NCBI RefSeq assembly: GCF_004114935.1
Contig: NZ_CP022221.1
Coordinates: 8,019,001-8,083,000 of the forward strand
Reading direction: 5' to 3'
Length of the DNA stretch: 64,000 bases
Origin: Bradyrhizobium zhanjiangense
GTDB lineage: Bacteria > Pseudomonadota > Alphaproteobacteria > Rhizobiales > Xanthobacteraceae
The translations under genes and the position numbers were made by a program. Below, in pieces: positions 43,683-52,538 of this stretch; position 1 is the first letter of the stretch; the number at the start of each line of letters is the position of its first letter. The notes under the pieces were generated by a model. The model had not been told where the DNA came from and searched no databases. It was given only the letters and a program-made list of their open reading frames with translations.

Positions 43683-45333
43683 CTGCTGTGCCCACCGCAG
43701 TCTCCGGAATCCTTGCCGCTTCCATCGGCTGCTTGCCGCGGATCAGGTCCGAGGCGCGGTCGGCGATCATCATGGTGGACGCATTCAGGTTCGCCGAGAT
43801 CATGCGGGGCATGACGGAGGCGTCGATGACGCGGAGGCCCTCCAACCCGTGGACGCGGAGCTGGTCATCGACGACGGCCCACGTGCTCTCCGCCGGGCCC
43901 ATCCGGCAGGTGCAGCCGGGGTGGAAGGTTGTGGTGCCGCGCTGGGTGGCGGCGTGCAAAAATTCGTCGTCGGTGTTGACGTTCGGGCCGGGGAAATCCT
44001 CGTAGGCGTAGTAGGGCGACAACGGCGCGGACTTCAAAAGGCGCCGTGCGAGCTTCATGCCGCCGACGATGACGCGGCGGTCGAGCTCGGCATCGAGATA
44101 GTTGGTCTGGATGATCGGCGGCGCGAACGGATCATTGGAGCGGATGCGGACATAACCGCGGCTCTCCGGGCGCTGCTGCCAGGAGGCCACCGTCATGCCG
44201 GGCTCGTCCTCGAGCTGGCCCTGCACGCCTTCCTTGTAGCTCGCCGGCGTGAAGGTGAGCTGGAGATCGGAGCTCTCCGCGCTCTCGCCGGAGTGCCAGA
44301 AGCAATAGACCATGGTCGGCGACAGCGAGAGCAGGCCGCGGCGCGCGGTCGCCCATTTCAGTGCCTCGATCCACAGAGAGAAGCCGCGGCGAAGCTCGTT
44401 GATGGTCTTGATGTCCTTCACCCGCGCCACCGTGCGCGGCGCGTAATGGTCCTGCAGGCCCTCGCCGACCGGCAGCGCGTGGCGCACCTGGATGCCGTGG
44501 GCCTGCAACAGATCGGGCGAGCCGACGCCGGAGAGCTGCAAGAGCTGCGGCGAATTATAGGTGCCGCCAGACAGGATCACTTCCTTGTTGGCGCGCACCT
44601 CGACGGGATGACCGCCGCGGCCGCCCTTCATGTAGCGCACGCCGACGGCGCGCTTGCCCTCGAAGATGATCTCGGTCGCATGCGCGTGGGTGTGCACATG
44701 GACGTTGGGGCGCTTCATCGCGGGCCTGAGGAAGGCGGTGGCGCCGGAGACGCGCAGGCCGTTGTTGATGGTGCGCTGGCAGTAGGAGACGCCTTCCTGG
44801 GTCTTGCCGTTGTAATCGGGGTTGCGGGGGATGCCGAGCGAGACCGCGCCTTCCATGAAGGCCTCGCAGAGCGGATCGCGCCACTCCATCGTGGTGACGG
44901 TGAGGCTGCCCTCGCGGCCGCGATAGAGCGCCTCGCCCTCGCCGACGCGCTTCTCCAGCCGACGGAAATAGGGCAGCACGTCGGCATAGCCCCAGCCGCG
45001 ATTGCCCATCTGCGCCCAGGTGTCGAAATCCATGCGCTGGCCGCGATTGTAGATGTGGCCGTTGATCGAGGACGAGCCGCCGAGCGTCTTGCCGCGCGGC
45101 GCATAGATGCTGCGGCCGCCGGTCCAGGGCCCCGGCTCCTGCTGGTAGGCCCAGTTGATGCTCTTCATGTGGAAGGTCTTGATGAAGCCCGCCGGCAGGT
45201 GGATGTAGGGATGCCAGTCGGAAGGGCCTGCCTCCAGCACGCAGACGCTCGTGTTGGGGTCTTCGCTGAGCCGGCTGGCGAGCACGCAACCGGCAGAGCC
45301 CGCGCCGACGATCACATAATCAAATCTGTCCAT
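43678..45333 (-). CDS. GMC family oxidoreductase
   Basis: 551 residues. The FAD-binding motif GAGSAG lies at 10-15, the GMC signature GRSIYAPRGKTLGGSSSING near 80, and the catalytic His in TTTFHPGCTCRMG, with the final VIDASVMPRMISANLNAST segment. The family includes choline dehydrogenase and alcohol dehydrogenases; the substrate is not told by sequence. The MDRFDYVIV start is chosen over an upstream in-frame Met at 45357. The TAG stop (43678-43680) lies inside a dispersed repeat. Confidence 0.9.
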   Translation of the reverse strand: MDRFDYVIVGAGSAGCVLASRLSEDPNTSVCVLEAGPSDWHPYIHLPAGFIKTFHMKSINWAYQQEPGPWTGGRSIYAPRGKTLGGSSSINGHIYNRGQRMDFDTWAQMGNRGWGYADVLPYFRRLEKRVGEGEALYRGREGSLTVTTMEWRDPLCEAFMEGAVSLGIPRNPDYNGKTQEGVSYCQRTINNGLRVSGATAFLRPAMKRPNVHVHTHAHATEIIFEGKRAVGVRYMKGGRGGHPVEVRANKEVILSGGTYNSPQLLQLSGVGSPDLLQAHGIQVRHALPVGEGLQDHYAPRTVARVKDIKTINELRRGFSLWIEALKWATARRGLLSLSPTMVYCFWHSGESAESSDLQLTFTPASYKEGVQGQLEDEPGMTVASWQQRPESRGYVRIRSNDPFAPPIIQTNYLDAELDRRVIVGGMKLARRLLKSAPLSPYYAYEDFPGPNVNTDDEFLHAATQRGTTTFHPGCTCRMGPAESTWAVVDDQLRVHGLEGLRVIDASVMPRMISANLNASTMMIADRASDLIRGKQPMEAARIPETAVGTAA

Positions 45334-45453
45334 GGTGGCAGCGTCCTTGGCGCGCAATGAGTCTCAATTGAATCGGTGCCGGAAGCGGGCGCTCTTCACC
45401 TCTCCCCATGGGAGAGGTGACTGAGCAAACAGCAAATCTGGAGCACATTATAG

Positions 45454-46047
45454 CTAGCGCGGCTTGTCGTTGAGTTGAAATTCGAGATGCGCCTGTACCG
45501 TCGGCCATTCGGCGGCGGTGATGCTGTAGACCACGGTGTCGCGCAGCGTGCCGTTCGGCCCGACCTGGTGGCTGCGCAGGATGCCGTCCTGCTTGGCGCC
45601 GAGGCGCTCGATGGCGCGGCGGCTCTGGTGGTTGAAGAAATGCGTGCGGAACTCGACCGCGATGCAGTTCAGGGTTTCGAAGGCGTGCCGCAGCAGCAGG
45701 AGCTTGCACTGCGTGTTGAGCGGGCCGCGCTGCGCGCTCTTGCCGTACCAGGTTGAGCCGATCTCGACGCGGCGGTTGGCGGCATCGATGTTCATGTAGG
45801 TGGTCATGCCGACGATCCTGCCGCCGGCATCGAACACGGTGAACGGCAGCATCGAGCCTGCGGCCTGAAGGCCGAGGCGACGGTCGATCTCCTTGCCCAT
45901 GTTCTCCGGCAGTGGGATCGCCGTGTACCAGAGTTTCGACAGCTCGCCGTCCTTGACGGCCTCGACCAGCCCCTCCCGATGCTGATGCGACAGCGGCTCG
46001 AGACGGGCGTGCTGTCCGCGCAGGGTGATGGGGTCGGGCCAGGGCAT
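45454..46047 (-). CDS. GNAT family N-acetyltransferase, RimJ/RimL-like
   Basis: 197 residues. The acetyl-CoA site is suggested by STWYGKSAQRGPLNTQCKLLLLRHAFE and by the later FNHQSRRAIERLGAKQDGILR segment, both typical of RimJ/RimL and related GNAT enzymes. GGAGAGACTTTCA precedes the ATG. The target amine is unknown: ribosomal proteins, small molecules or antibiotics are all possible. It lies between the GMC gene and an SMP-30 gene on the same strand. Confidence 0.88.
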   Translation of the reverse strand: MPWPDPITLRGQHARLEPLSHQHREGLVEAVKDGELSKLWYTAIPLPENMGKEIDRRLGLQAAGSMLPFTVFDAGGRIVGMTTYMNIDAANRRVEIGSTWYGKSAQRGPLNTQCKLLLLRHAFETLNCIAVEFRTHFFNHQSRRAIERLGAKQDGILRSHQVGPNGTLRDTVVYSITAAEWPTVQAHLEFQLNDKPR

Positions 46048-46063
46048 TGAAAGTCTCTCCTTG

Positions 46064-46180
46064 TGTCATTGCGAGCGAAGCGAAGCAATCCAGAGTCTTA
46101 CGGCGGAGGCAGCCTGGATTGCTTCGTCGCCAGGGCAAAATTGCTTCGCAATTTTGTCGCGGGCTCCTCGCAATGACGAC
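46064..46180. repeat. CGTCATTGCGAG-family palindromic repeat
   Basis: GTCATTGCGAGCG and CTCGCAATGAC form outer arms, and GAAGCAATCCAG with CTGGATTGCTTC inner arms; GCAAAATTGCTTCGCAATTTTG is an added internal hairpin. Confidence 0.88.
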
Positions 46181-46185
46181 TTGTC

Positions 46186-47112
46186 TCACTTGTTCAAGAA
46201 ATTCAACGGCAAACCGCTGCGCGGCCAGTCCATGGCGATCAGCTCGCCCTTGCCCGACAGGGTGATGTAGGCGGTCTTCAGCTCGGGGCCGCCGAAGGCA
46301 ATGTTGGTGGTGACGCGGTCGCCGGTCGGCACCTGTTCCACCAGCGTGCCGTCGGGCGCGATCACCGAGATGCAGCCGGAGACGAGGGTGGCGACGCAGA
46401 CATTGCCGTTGGCCTCCACCGCGAGCGAGTCGAACATCTGGTAGCCGCCGAGGCCGCAGATCGGCTTGCCCCGCTCGCCGCGATAGATCACCTCGCGCGG
46501 CTTCAGCGTGCCCGGCGCGGAGAGCTCATAGGCCCAGAGCCGGCCCGTCGGCGTCTCTGCGATATAGACCGTGTTCTCGTCCGGCGAGAGCCCGATGCCG
46601 TTCGCGGGCAGCACGCCATGCACGATCTCGACGATCTCTTTCATGCCGGGCTTGAGATAGTATATGCCGCCAACGTCCATTTCGCGCGCGCGGCGTTTGC
46701 CGAGGTCGGAGAACCAGAGGCCGCCCTGCTTGTCGAACACCAGATCATTGGGGCCGCGCAGATCGTGCTCGCCGCATTTGGTCACGACGGTCTCGACCTT
46801 GCCGGATTGCAGATCGACGCGCTGGATCGAGCCGCCGCGGTAATCGTCCGGTTGCGGGCCCGGCATGATCATCTTGCCGGCCGGAAGCCAGGAGAAGCCG
46901 CCATTGTTGCAGATGTAGATCTTGCCGTCGGGCCCGAGCGCGGCGCCATTGGGGCCACCCGGCACCTTCGCGACGATCTCCTTGCGGCCGTCGGGATGAA
47001 CGCGGGTCAGGCGCTGGCCGCGGATCTCCACCAGCACGACCGAACCGTCCGGCATCACGACCGGCCCTTCTGGAAATTCGAGGTCGGTGGCGAGAACGCG
47101 GACGTTGGACAT
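46186..47112 (-). CDS. SMP-30/gluconolactonase-like protein
   Basis: 308 residues. The beta-propeller family is visible in EFPEGPVVMPDGSVVLVE, PNGAALGPDGKIYICNNGG, LRGPNDLVFDKQGGLWFSD and ANGIGLSPDENTVYIAETPTG. The metal ligands of the family, Glu near the start and the Asn and Asp of the later loops, are present. It may hydrolyse a lactone. The ATG follows GGGAGGGTCCCAAC. No signal peptide is seen at the chosen start. Confidence 0.87.
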   Translation of the reverse strand: MSNVRVLATDLEFPEGPVVMPDGSVVLVEIRGQRLTRVHPDGRKEIVAKVPGGPNGAALGPDGKIYICNNGGFSWLPAGKMIMPGPQPDDYRGGSIQRVDLQSGKVETVVTKCGEHDLRGPNDLVFDKQGGLWFSDLGKRRAREMDVGGIYYLKPGMKEIVEIVHGVLPANGIGLSPDENTVYIAETPTGRLWAYELSAPGTLKPREVIYRGERGKPICGLGGYQMFDSLAVEANGNVCVATLVSGCISVIAPDGTLVEQVPTGDRVTTNIAFGGPELKTAYITLSGKGELIAMDWPRSGLPLNFLNK

Positions 47113-47253
47113 GTTGGGACCCTCCCGGCTGCTTGTTATGACTTGCACGGGATGTCCGGCACGGGCCCACACGCAAGATTTGCCTGCGGTTATGACAAAG
47201 TCGCCGGGGCTTGCCAAGCAAGCGGGACGGTATGCCAGCGTTGCGGAAGCCCC

Positions 47254-48117
47254 CTACTCCCTCACCGGCATCCAGATCTCGAAGCCGCCATTTCCGGTTG
47301 CTGGATCGAACTTCTCGTCATAGCGCTCGAAGTTCGGTGCGTCCGCGGCTTTGAGGCCGGAGGCCGGCAGCCACTGATTCCAGATCGTGTTGACCGTGCG
47401 GCGGATCGAGGCGACGTGATCGGTGTGGGTAAAGACGGCGTAGCGCTGCTCGGGGATGCGGATGCGGCCGAAGCGACGCGGCAGGTCCGAGAAATCGGCG
47501 ACCTCGACGCCGGCGATGTAGTCGAAATTGCCGGCATCATCGCCATTGCAGCAAACGCCGTAGGCGACGTTACCGACGCGGGCGGGAATGTCGGCGACCT
47601 CCTGGTGAAAGCGGTGCCATAGACCGGGGATCATGGCGCCATTGTCGCAGGAGATGCGCTCGGCGGGACCGGCGACCAGGAAGGCCTTTGCGGTTTCGAA
47701 ACGCGGCGGGGCAAGATGGTCGAGCATGGTGGAGTCCATGAGGATCGGCTCCTGAAGCTTGAGGTGGCTGGCGCATGTCGCGGCCCGCACTGCTTCGGGC
47801 GTGGTGCCGAACTGGTCGCGGAACGCGCGGGTGAATGCTTCGTGCGAGCCGTAATCCGCCTCCAGCGCCAGTGACAGGATGTCAGGCGCACCGTTCGCAA
47901 GACTGCGCGCGGCTTCCGTCAGCCGCCGCGCGCGCACGTAGCGCATCACCGGAAGACCGGTGGCTGCGGCAAACGCGCGCACGATGTGGAACCGCGACAC
48001 GCCTGAGATCGCTGCGATCTCGTCAAGCGTCATCGGCTCGGCCAGATGGCTCTCTATATACCAGAGCGCGCGCTGGGCTGGGTTCACGGTGGTCGTCCTC
48101 GTTCGAAGCGCGGTCAT
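47254..48117 (-). CDS. AraC-family regulator with GyrI-like ligand domain
   Basis: 287 residues. The N-terminal AraC helix-turn-helix pair covers about 13-112 (LDEIAAISGVSRFHIVRAF; then YGSHEAFTRAFRDQFGTTP). The C-terminal ~155 residues match the GyrI-like small-molecule-binding fold seen in Rob and multidrug regulators. The ATG at 48117 is chosen at the start of the HTH region. It is divergent from an enolase-superfamily gene (152 bp apart), which it may regulate. Confidence 0.9.
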   Translation of the reverse strand: MTALRTRTTTVNPAQRALWYIESHLAEPMTLDEIAAISGVSRFHIVRAFAAATGLPVMRYVRARRLTEAARSLANGAPDILSLALEADYGSHEAFTRAFRDQFGTTPEAVRAATCASHLKLQEPILMDSTMLDHLAPPRFETAKAFLVAGPAERISCDNGAMIPGLWHRFHQEVADIPARVGNVAYGVCCNGDDAGNFDYIAGVEVADFSDLPRRFGRIRIPEQRYAVFTHTDHVASIRRTVNTIWNQWLPASGLKAADAPNFERYDEKFDPATGNGGFEIWMPVRE

Positions 48118-48269
48118 GATGCGCAGCAATGCCGCCGGCCCGCTTGATCGGCATTGCGGTCCTGGCACGAGGATAGCCGGGCAACGGCTACTGGCAACAT
48201 CCGGGCATCCGTGGCTACACTCCCGGGGTCGCTGAAACCGCTCACCAGAAAGCACGGAGGAACCGCGTC

Positions 48270-49373
48270 ATGGAAATTACAGATGTGCGGGCGCACCATA
48301 TCCGCATCCCCTATGACGCCGGTGTCGCCAGCTTTCGCCAGGGCGCTTCCGCAATTACCGCGCTCGACATGGTGCTGGTCGAGGTCAGGACCGATGCCGG
48401 GCTGACCGGCTGGGGCGATGCCTTCGCCTATGTCTGCCCCCGCACCACGCGCAGCGCCGTCGAGGAGATGATCGCGCCGCAGGCGCGTGGGCTGAAGGTA
48501 CCTGATGCGGCCGGCATCCCAGGGGTCATGGAGCAGATCCAGCGCAATCTGCATCTGTTCGGCCGCTACGGCATCACCATGTTCGCGATCTCTGGACTCG
48601 ACATCGCGCTGTGGGACCTTGCCGCCAAGGTGGAGGGCGTGCCCGTGCATCGCCTGCTCGGCGAGACCAGGCGCACGGCCATTCCCGCTTACGCGAGCCT
48701 GCTGCGGATCGGCTCGCCCGACAACATCGCCGCCGAATGCAGGAAGGCGCTCGCGCTCGGCTATGGCGCCATCAAGCTGCACGAGACCACGACACCTGCG
48801 GTGTTCGCTGCACGCGAGGCGATCGGGCCAACCATTCCGCTGATGGTCGACATGAACTGTCCTCTCACCGCCGAGCAGGCGATCGCGTTTGCGAAGACAT
48901 GTGCGGACGCGAAACCGATGTTCCTGGAGGAGCCGGTCTGGCCGCCGGAGGATTTTTCTGCGCTCGCCGACGTCCGCAGCACGGGCGGGCTCGACATTGC
49001 CGCCGGCGAGAATGCTTGCACGGAATATCAATTTCGCCAGATGATGAATGCGGGCGCGGTGAGCCATGCCCAGCCCTCAGTGATCAAGATCGGCGGCATC
49101 ACGGAGTTCCTGAAGGTCGCGGCGCTGGCCGATCAGTTCGGCGTCAAGATCGTGCCGCACTCTCCCTATTTCGGTCCGGGCCTGCTGGCGACGCTGCATC
49201 TGTTGGCACTGCGCGAGGACGGGCTCGTCGAGATGTTCTATTTGAAACGCGAGGCCTGCCTCTGGGGCGGCCGCGCCGATGTCGATGCGACCGGCCATGT
49301 CGCAGTGCCGAATGACCCTGGACTTGGCTACGAGCCCGATCGCGGCGTGATGGAGCGATATCGCGTCGCGTGA
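48270..49373 (+). CDS. Enolase superfamily enzyme (mandelate racemase/muconate lactonising type)
   Basis: 367 residues. Metal ligands fit the family: Asp194, Glu220 and Glu247. On the second barrel strand the motif is Lys169-x-His171. The C-terminal catalytic dyad region reads HAQPS270 and VPH297; in mandelate-racemase-type enzymes residue 270 is Asp paired with His297, here it is Ser. GGAGGAACCGCGTC precedes the ATG. The substrate is probably an acid sugar or other alpha-hydroxy/alpha-proton acid. Divergent AraC-type gene nearby. Confidence 0.87.
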   Translation: MEITDVRAHHIRIPYDAGVASFRQGASAITALDMVLVEVRTDAGLTGWGDAFAYVCPRTTRSAVEEMIAPQARGLKVPDAAGIPGVMEQIQRNLHLFGRYGITMFAISGLDIALWDLAAKVEGVPVHRLLGETRRTAIPAYASLLRIGSPDNIAAECRKALALGYGAIKLHETTTPAVFAAREAIGPTIPLMVDMNCPLTAEQAIAFAKTCADAKPMFLEEPVWPPEDFSALADVRSTGGLDIAAGENACTEYQFRQMMNAGAVSHAQPSVIKIGGITEFLKVAALADQFGVKIVPHSPYFGPGLLATLHLLALREDGLVEMFYLKREACLWGGRADVDATGHVAVPNDPGLGYEPDRGVMERYRVA

Positions 49374-49382
49374 TCGCCGCGC

Positions 49383-49742
49383 TTATTTCGCAGCGTCCTT
49401 CGCCGCCGCCGGCGCGTCCTGCTTCTTCTTCGCATCGTCGGCCGGCTTCGCTTGCGCGGCCTGGAGATCGGCGAGCGTCTTCTGCAAGCCGGCGAGACTC
49501 GTCTTCAGCGTGTCGATCTGGCGATTGGCCGCGTCCAGCTTCTGCTGATGATCGAGCGTGAGCTTGGTGATAGTCTTCTGCAGGAAGTCGACATTGCTCT
49601 GGAGGCAGCTCGTGCGCCGCTCCATGGTCTTCTCGACGGTGCAGATCTCGATGCCGGGCACGTCCTGCGCGCGGAGCGATAGCGGCGCCAGCGCTGCGAG
49701 CAGCAACATTGCGAAACAGACGCCGGCGCTTCGGATCAGCAT
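49383..49742 (-). CDS. Small exported coiled-coil protein
   Basis: 119 residues with a signal peptide to about residue 25 (LRAQD). The mature part contains two Cys (ICTVEK and TSCLQ) and a coiled coil (about 50-92; heptad-like Leu/Asp/Ala), then an Ala/Lys/Asp-rich tail. Conserved in bradyrhizobia by appearance; function unknown. It is convergent with the enolase-superfamily gene. Confidence 0.72.
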   Translation of the reverse strand: MLIRSAGVCFAMLLLAALAPLSLRAQDVPGIEICTVEKTMERRTSCLQSNVDFLQKTITKLTLDHQQKLDAANRQIDTLKTSLAGLQKTLADLQAAQAKPADDAKKKQDAPAAAKDAAK

Positions 49743-49926
49743 GAAAGGTTCCTCGTCAATCGATCACATCAATGTGCGCTTTTTGCGCGCAAGCGCGTGA
49801 GGCTACCACACTCGTACCGCATTCTCGCGTGAGCTTGCGCCTGTTCCCTGGGACGGGGAACGATGATCGGCACGCGGAAAGAAGTGGGCGTTCTTTCCGC
49901 GGCTTTGTTTAGGGGAGATTTTTGGA

Positions 49927-50151
49927 ATGGCAACGCGGGATAGACGTCTGGCGGAATTCGATGGCACCGGAGAACCACCACCCGGCCTTGCGGTCGAAGT
50001 GTTGTGCGAGGACCACAGCGGAACGTATCAGCTGCCGTTCGCCTGCCGTTATGTGGAGGGACGCTGGCGCAACCACGAGGCCGGCATCGCGGTCGAAGCC
50101 ACCGTCATCGGCTGGCGTCTGCCGCGCGTGAAGCAGCGCGGCGCCGCCTGA
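49927..50151 (+). CDS. Small hypothetical protein
   Basis: 74 residues. It contains LPFACRYVEGRWRNHEAG and a C-terminal VIGWRLPR. GGGGAGATTTTTGGA precedes the ATG. No signal peptide or membrane span. It has two Cys but no metal motif. I recall similar proteins in Bradyrhizobium without assigned function. The following 290 bp hold no gene I can support. Confidence 0.65.
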   Translation: MATRDRRLAEFDGTGEPPPGLAVEVLCEDHSGTYQLPFACRYVEGRWRNHEAGIAVEATVIGWRLPRVKQRGAA

Positions 50152-50442
50152 CGGCGATCTGTGTTTCAAAATGCGACGGAGCCGCGCTTCCGCTTTAACC
50201 TTCGGAACGCGGCCCGAACAAATCACGTCCGAATCGGCCGTAGGGCTTCGTACGCATCTGTTCACGGCTAGATGTCGCCAGCCGGCCGCCCGCGCGCACA
50301 ATATCTGCGCAGCGCCGGATTGGATTTGGGCCGCGTATTGGCGGCAAAAGTTAACCGCATCAAGGGCATGGCGGGGGCACGCCATGTGCCTGCCGGGCGA
50401 CGGCTCCAGCCCTCGAAACGCGCAGGACAGCGCGAGACCTGC

Positions 50443-51099
50443 CTAATATTCCACCTCGAGCTCCTCGATCTCGGCCGGCTCTTCCCGCGCCGCCGCGATC
50501 CATTCCTGCATCTCGGTCATCGCCATAATGGTGTCGGCATAGGCCTTCAGCGGCGGCGCAAGCTTGACGTCATAGGTGACGAAGCGCGTCACCACCGGGG
50601 CGTACATCGCATCCGCCATGGTGCGCCGCTCGCCGAACAGGAACGGGCCGCCCGATTTCTCCAGGCAGTCGCGCCAGATCAACCAGACACGGTCAATGTC
50701 GGCCTGCGCGCGCGACCAGATCTTGAAGCCGGGAAAGTGTCCCTTCAGGTTGACCGGCAGCGAGGCGCGCAGCGTGGTGAAGCCGGAATGGATTTCGCCC
50801 GAGATCGAGCGGCAATGCGCGCGCTGAATGCGGTCATCAGGCAGCAGCCCGGCGTCCGGCATCACCTCGTTGAGATATTCGGCGATCGCCAGCGTATCCC
50901 AGACCACGGCGCCCTCGTGCCGCAGGCACGGCACCAGGATCGAGGACGACAGCAGCAGGATTTCGGCGCGCGCCGAGGGATCATCCGGCGCTGTGACGAT
51001 CTCCTCGAAATCGAGCCCGGAAAATTTCGTCAGCAGCCAGCCACGCAGCGACCAGGACGAGTAGTTCTTGCTGCTGATGGTCAGTGTCGCCTTCGCCAT
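50443..51099 (-). CDS. Glutathione S-transferase family protein
   Basis: 218 residues. The thioredoxin-like N-terminal domain starts KATLTISSKNYSSWSLRGW, with the SSW-S-LR loop of the stringent-starvation/zeta-type GSTs that holds the catalytic Ser. The cis-Pro is in ILVPCLRHEG and the glutathione-binding pair in VWDTLAIAEY. The ATG follows GGAAGGGCCAA. The C-terminal domain is helical and ends in an acidic Glu-rich tail. Role unknown. Confidence 0.87.
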   Translation of the reverse strand: MAKATLTISSKNYSSWSLRGWLLTKFSGLDFEEIVTAPDDPSARAEILLLSSSILVPCLRHEGAVVWDTLAIAEYLNEVMPDAGLLPDDRIQRAHCRSISGEIHSGFTTLRASLPVNLKGHFPGFKIWSRAQADIDRVWLIWRDCLEKSGGPFLFGERRTMADAMYAPVVTRFVTYDVKLAPPLKAYADTIMAMTEMQEWIAAAREEPAEIEELEVEY

Positions 51100-51266
51100 T
51101 TGGCCCTTCCCTGCGTCTGATCTCGACACCCGCTCGCCCCGCGGGCGTGCCCATGAGCTGTGCTTCCCGCAAGATGAGGAGCAAGCGATGTGCCAGTTTC
51201 GAGGGCGGTCCGCTCCCGTCTGGCTTCGATATTGCATAATCGCCGGGGACAAGTGGGCGTTTCAGT

Positions 51267-52490
51267 ATGATGTCGATGTATTATCAGGCCTTCCAGAACC
51301 ATATGGACCTGACCGCGCCATGGCGGGCGGGGGCCTCGTCCGCGCTCAAATTCCTCAACCTAGTACCGCAGGGCGTCTCGCATCAGGTGGTCGGCCGGCT
51401 CTCGGCAGCGCTTGAACTGATCTCGCGCTCCACCCTCACCTATGATCGTCCCGCCTACGGCATCGAGAGCGTGATGGTGGGCAACCGGGAAATCGCCATC
51501 ACCGAGGAGATCGCCTACGCGACGCCGTTCGGCTCGCTGCTGCACTTTCGCAAGGACGGCGTGGGCGAGCAGCCGCGCATGCTGCTGGTGGCGCCGATGT
51601 CGGGCCATTTCGCAACACTGCTGCGCGGGACCGTGAAGACGCTGCTCCAGGACCACGACGTCTACATCACCGACTGGCACAATCCGCGGGACATTCCCCG
51701 CAGCGAGGGCCGCTTCGGGCTCGACGACTACACCGAGCATCTCATCGATTTCCTCGGACAGCTCGGCCCGCGCCCGCACATGGTGGCGATCTGCCAGCCA
51801 TCGGTCTCCGCGCTCGCGGCCGCCGCGATCATGTGCGAGGACAACCACCCCTCGCGGCCGGCGACGCTGACGCTGATGGCCGGGCCGATCGACACCCGCA
51901 TCCAGCCGACCAAGGTCAACGACTTCGCCAAGAGCAAACCGATCGAATGGTTCGAGCGCAACCTGATCAACTACGTGCCGATGCAGTGCCGCGGCGCCTT
52001 GCGCAAAGTCTATCCCGGCTTCGTGCAGCTCACCGCCTTCGTCTCGATGAATCTCGAGCGCCACATCAAGCAGCATCTCGACCTCGCCAACCACATCGCC
52101 AAGGGCGAGAAGGACAAGGCCGCCAGCATCAAGACCTTCTACGATGAATATTTCGCGGTGATGGACCTGCCGGCGGAGTTCTACATCGAGACCGTGCGCG
52201 ACGTGTTCCAGGAGCACCTGTTGCCGCAGGGTCGGCTGATGCATCGGGGACGCCCGGTGAACACCAAGGCCGTCAGCCGCATGGGGCTGATGACGGTCGA
52301 GGGCGAGAAGGACGACATCTGCTCGATCGGCCAGACCCTCGCCGCACAGGACCTCTGCACGGGCGTGCGCGCCTATCGCCGCGTCCATCACATGCAGGCC
52401 GGCGTCGGCCATTACGGCGTGTTCTCGGGCAAGCGCTGGAACAACGAGATTTATCCGCTGCTGCGGGATTTCGTGCACGTCAATTCATGA
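51267..52490 (+). CDS. phaZ: Intracellular polyhydroxybutyrate depolymerase
   Basis: 407 residues (405 from the second in-frame Met). The catalytic Cys176 lies in VAICQPSVSA, the intracellular PhaZ variant of the lipase box. The N-terminal part MMSMYYQAFQNHMDL and the DYTEHLIDFL segment also match the family. It breaks down stored PHB granules to 3-hydroxybutyrate. The gene begins near the divergent GST gene. No phasin or synthase gene is in the window. Confidence 0.92.
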   Translation: MMSMYYQAFQNHMDLTAPWRAGASSALKFLNLVPQGVSHQVVGRLSAALELISRSTLTYDRPAYGIESVMVGNREIAITEEIAYATPFGSLLHFRKDGVGEQPRMLLVAPMSGHFATLLRGTVKTLLQDHDVYITDWHNPRDIPRSEGRFGLDDYTEHLIDFLGQLGPRPHMVAICQPSVSALAAAAIMCEDNHPSRPATLTLMAGPIDTRIQPTKVNDFAKSKPIEWFERNLINYVPMQCRGALRKVYPGFVQLTAFVSMNLERHIKQHLDLANHIAKGEKDKAASIKTFYDEYFAVMDLPAEFYIETVRDVFQEHLLPQGRLMHRGRPVNTKAVSRMGLMTVEGEKDDICSIGQTLAAQDLCTGVRAYRRVHHMQAGVGHYGVFSGKRWNNEIYPLLRDFVHVNS

Positions 52491-52538
52491 CCATCATTGC
52501 CTGGCCCCCAAGGCGCCAGCCGGGTCACGGCACGTGCT

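Noticed and set aside
43849..45360. 503-codon plus-strand frame
   Set aside because: Antisense to the GMC oxidoreductase, with no recognisable domain.
50171..50446. 91-codon plus-strand frame after the small gene at 49927
   Set aside because: No ribosome site, no family, Arg/Ala-rich chance translation, and it ends at the 3' end of the minus-strand GST gene.
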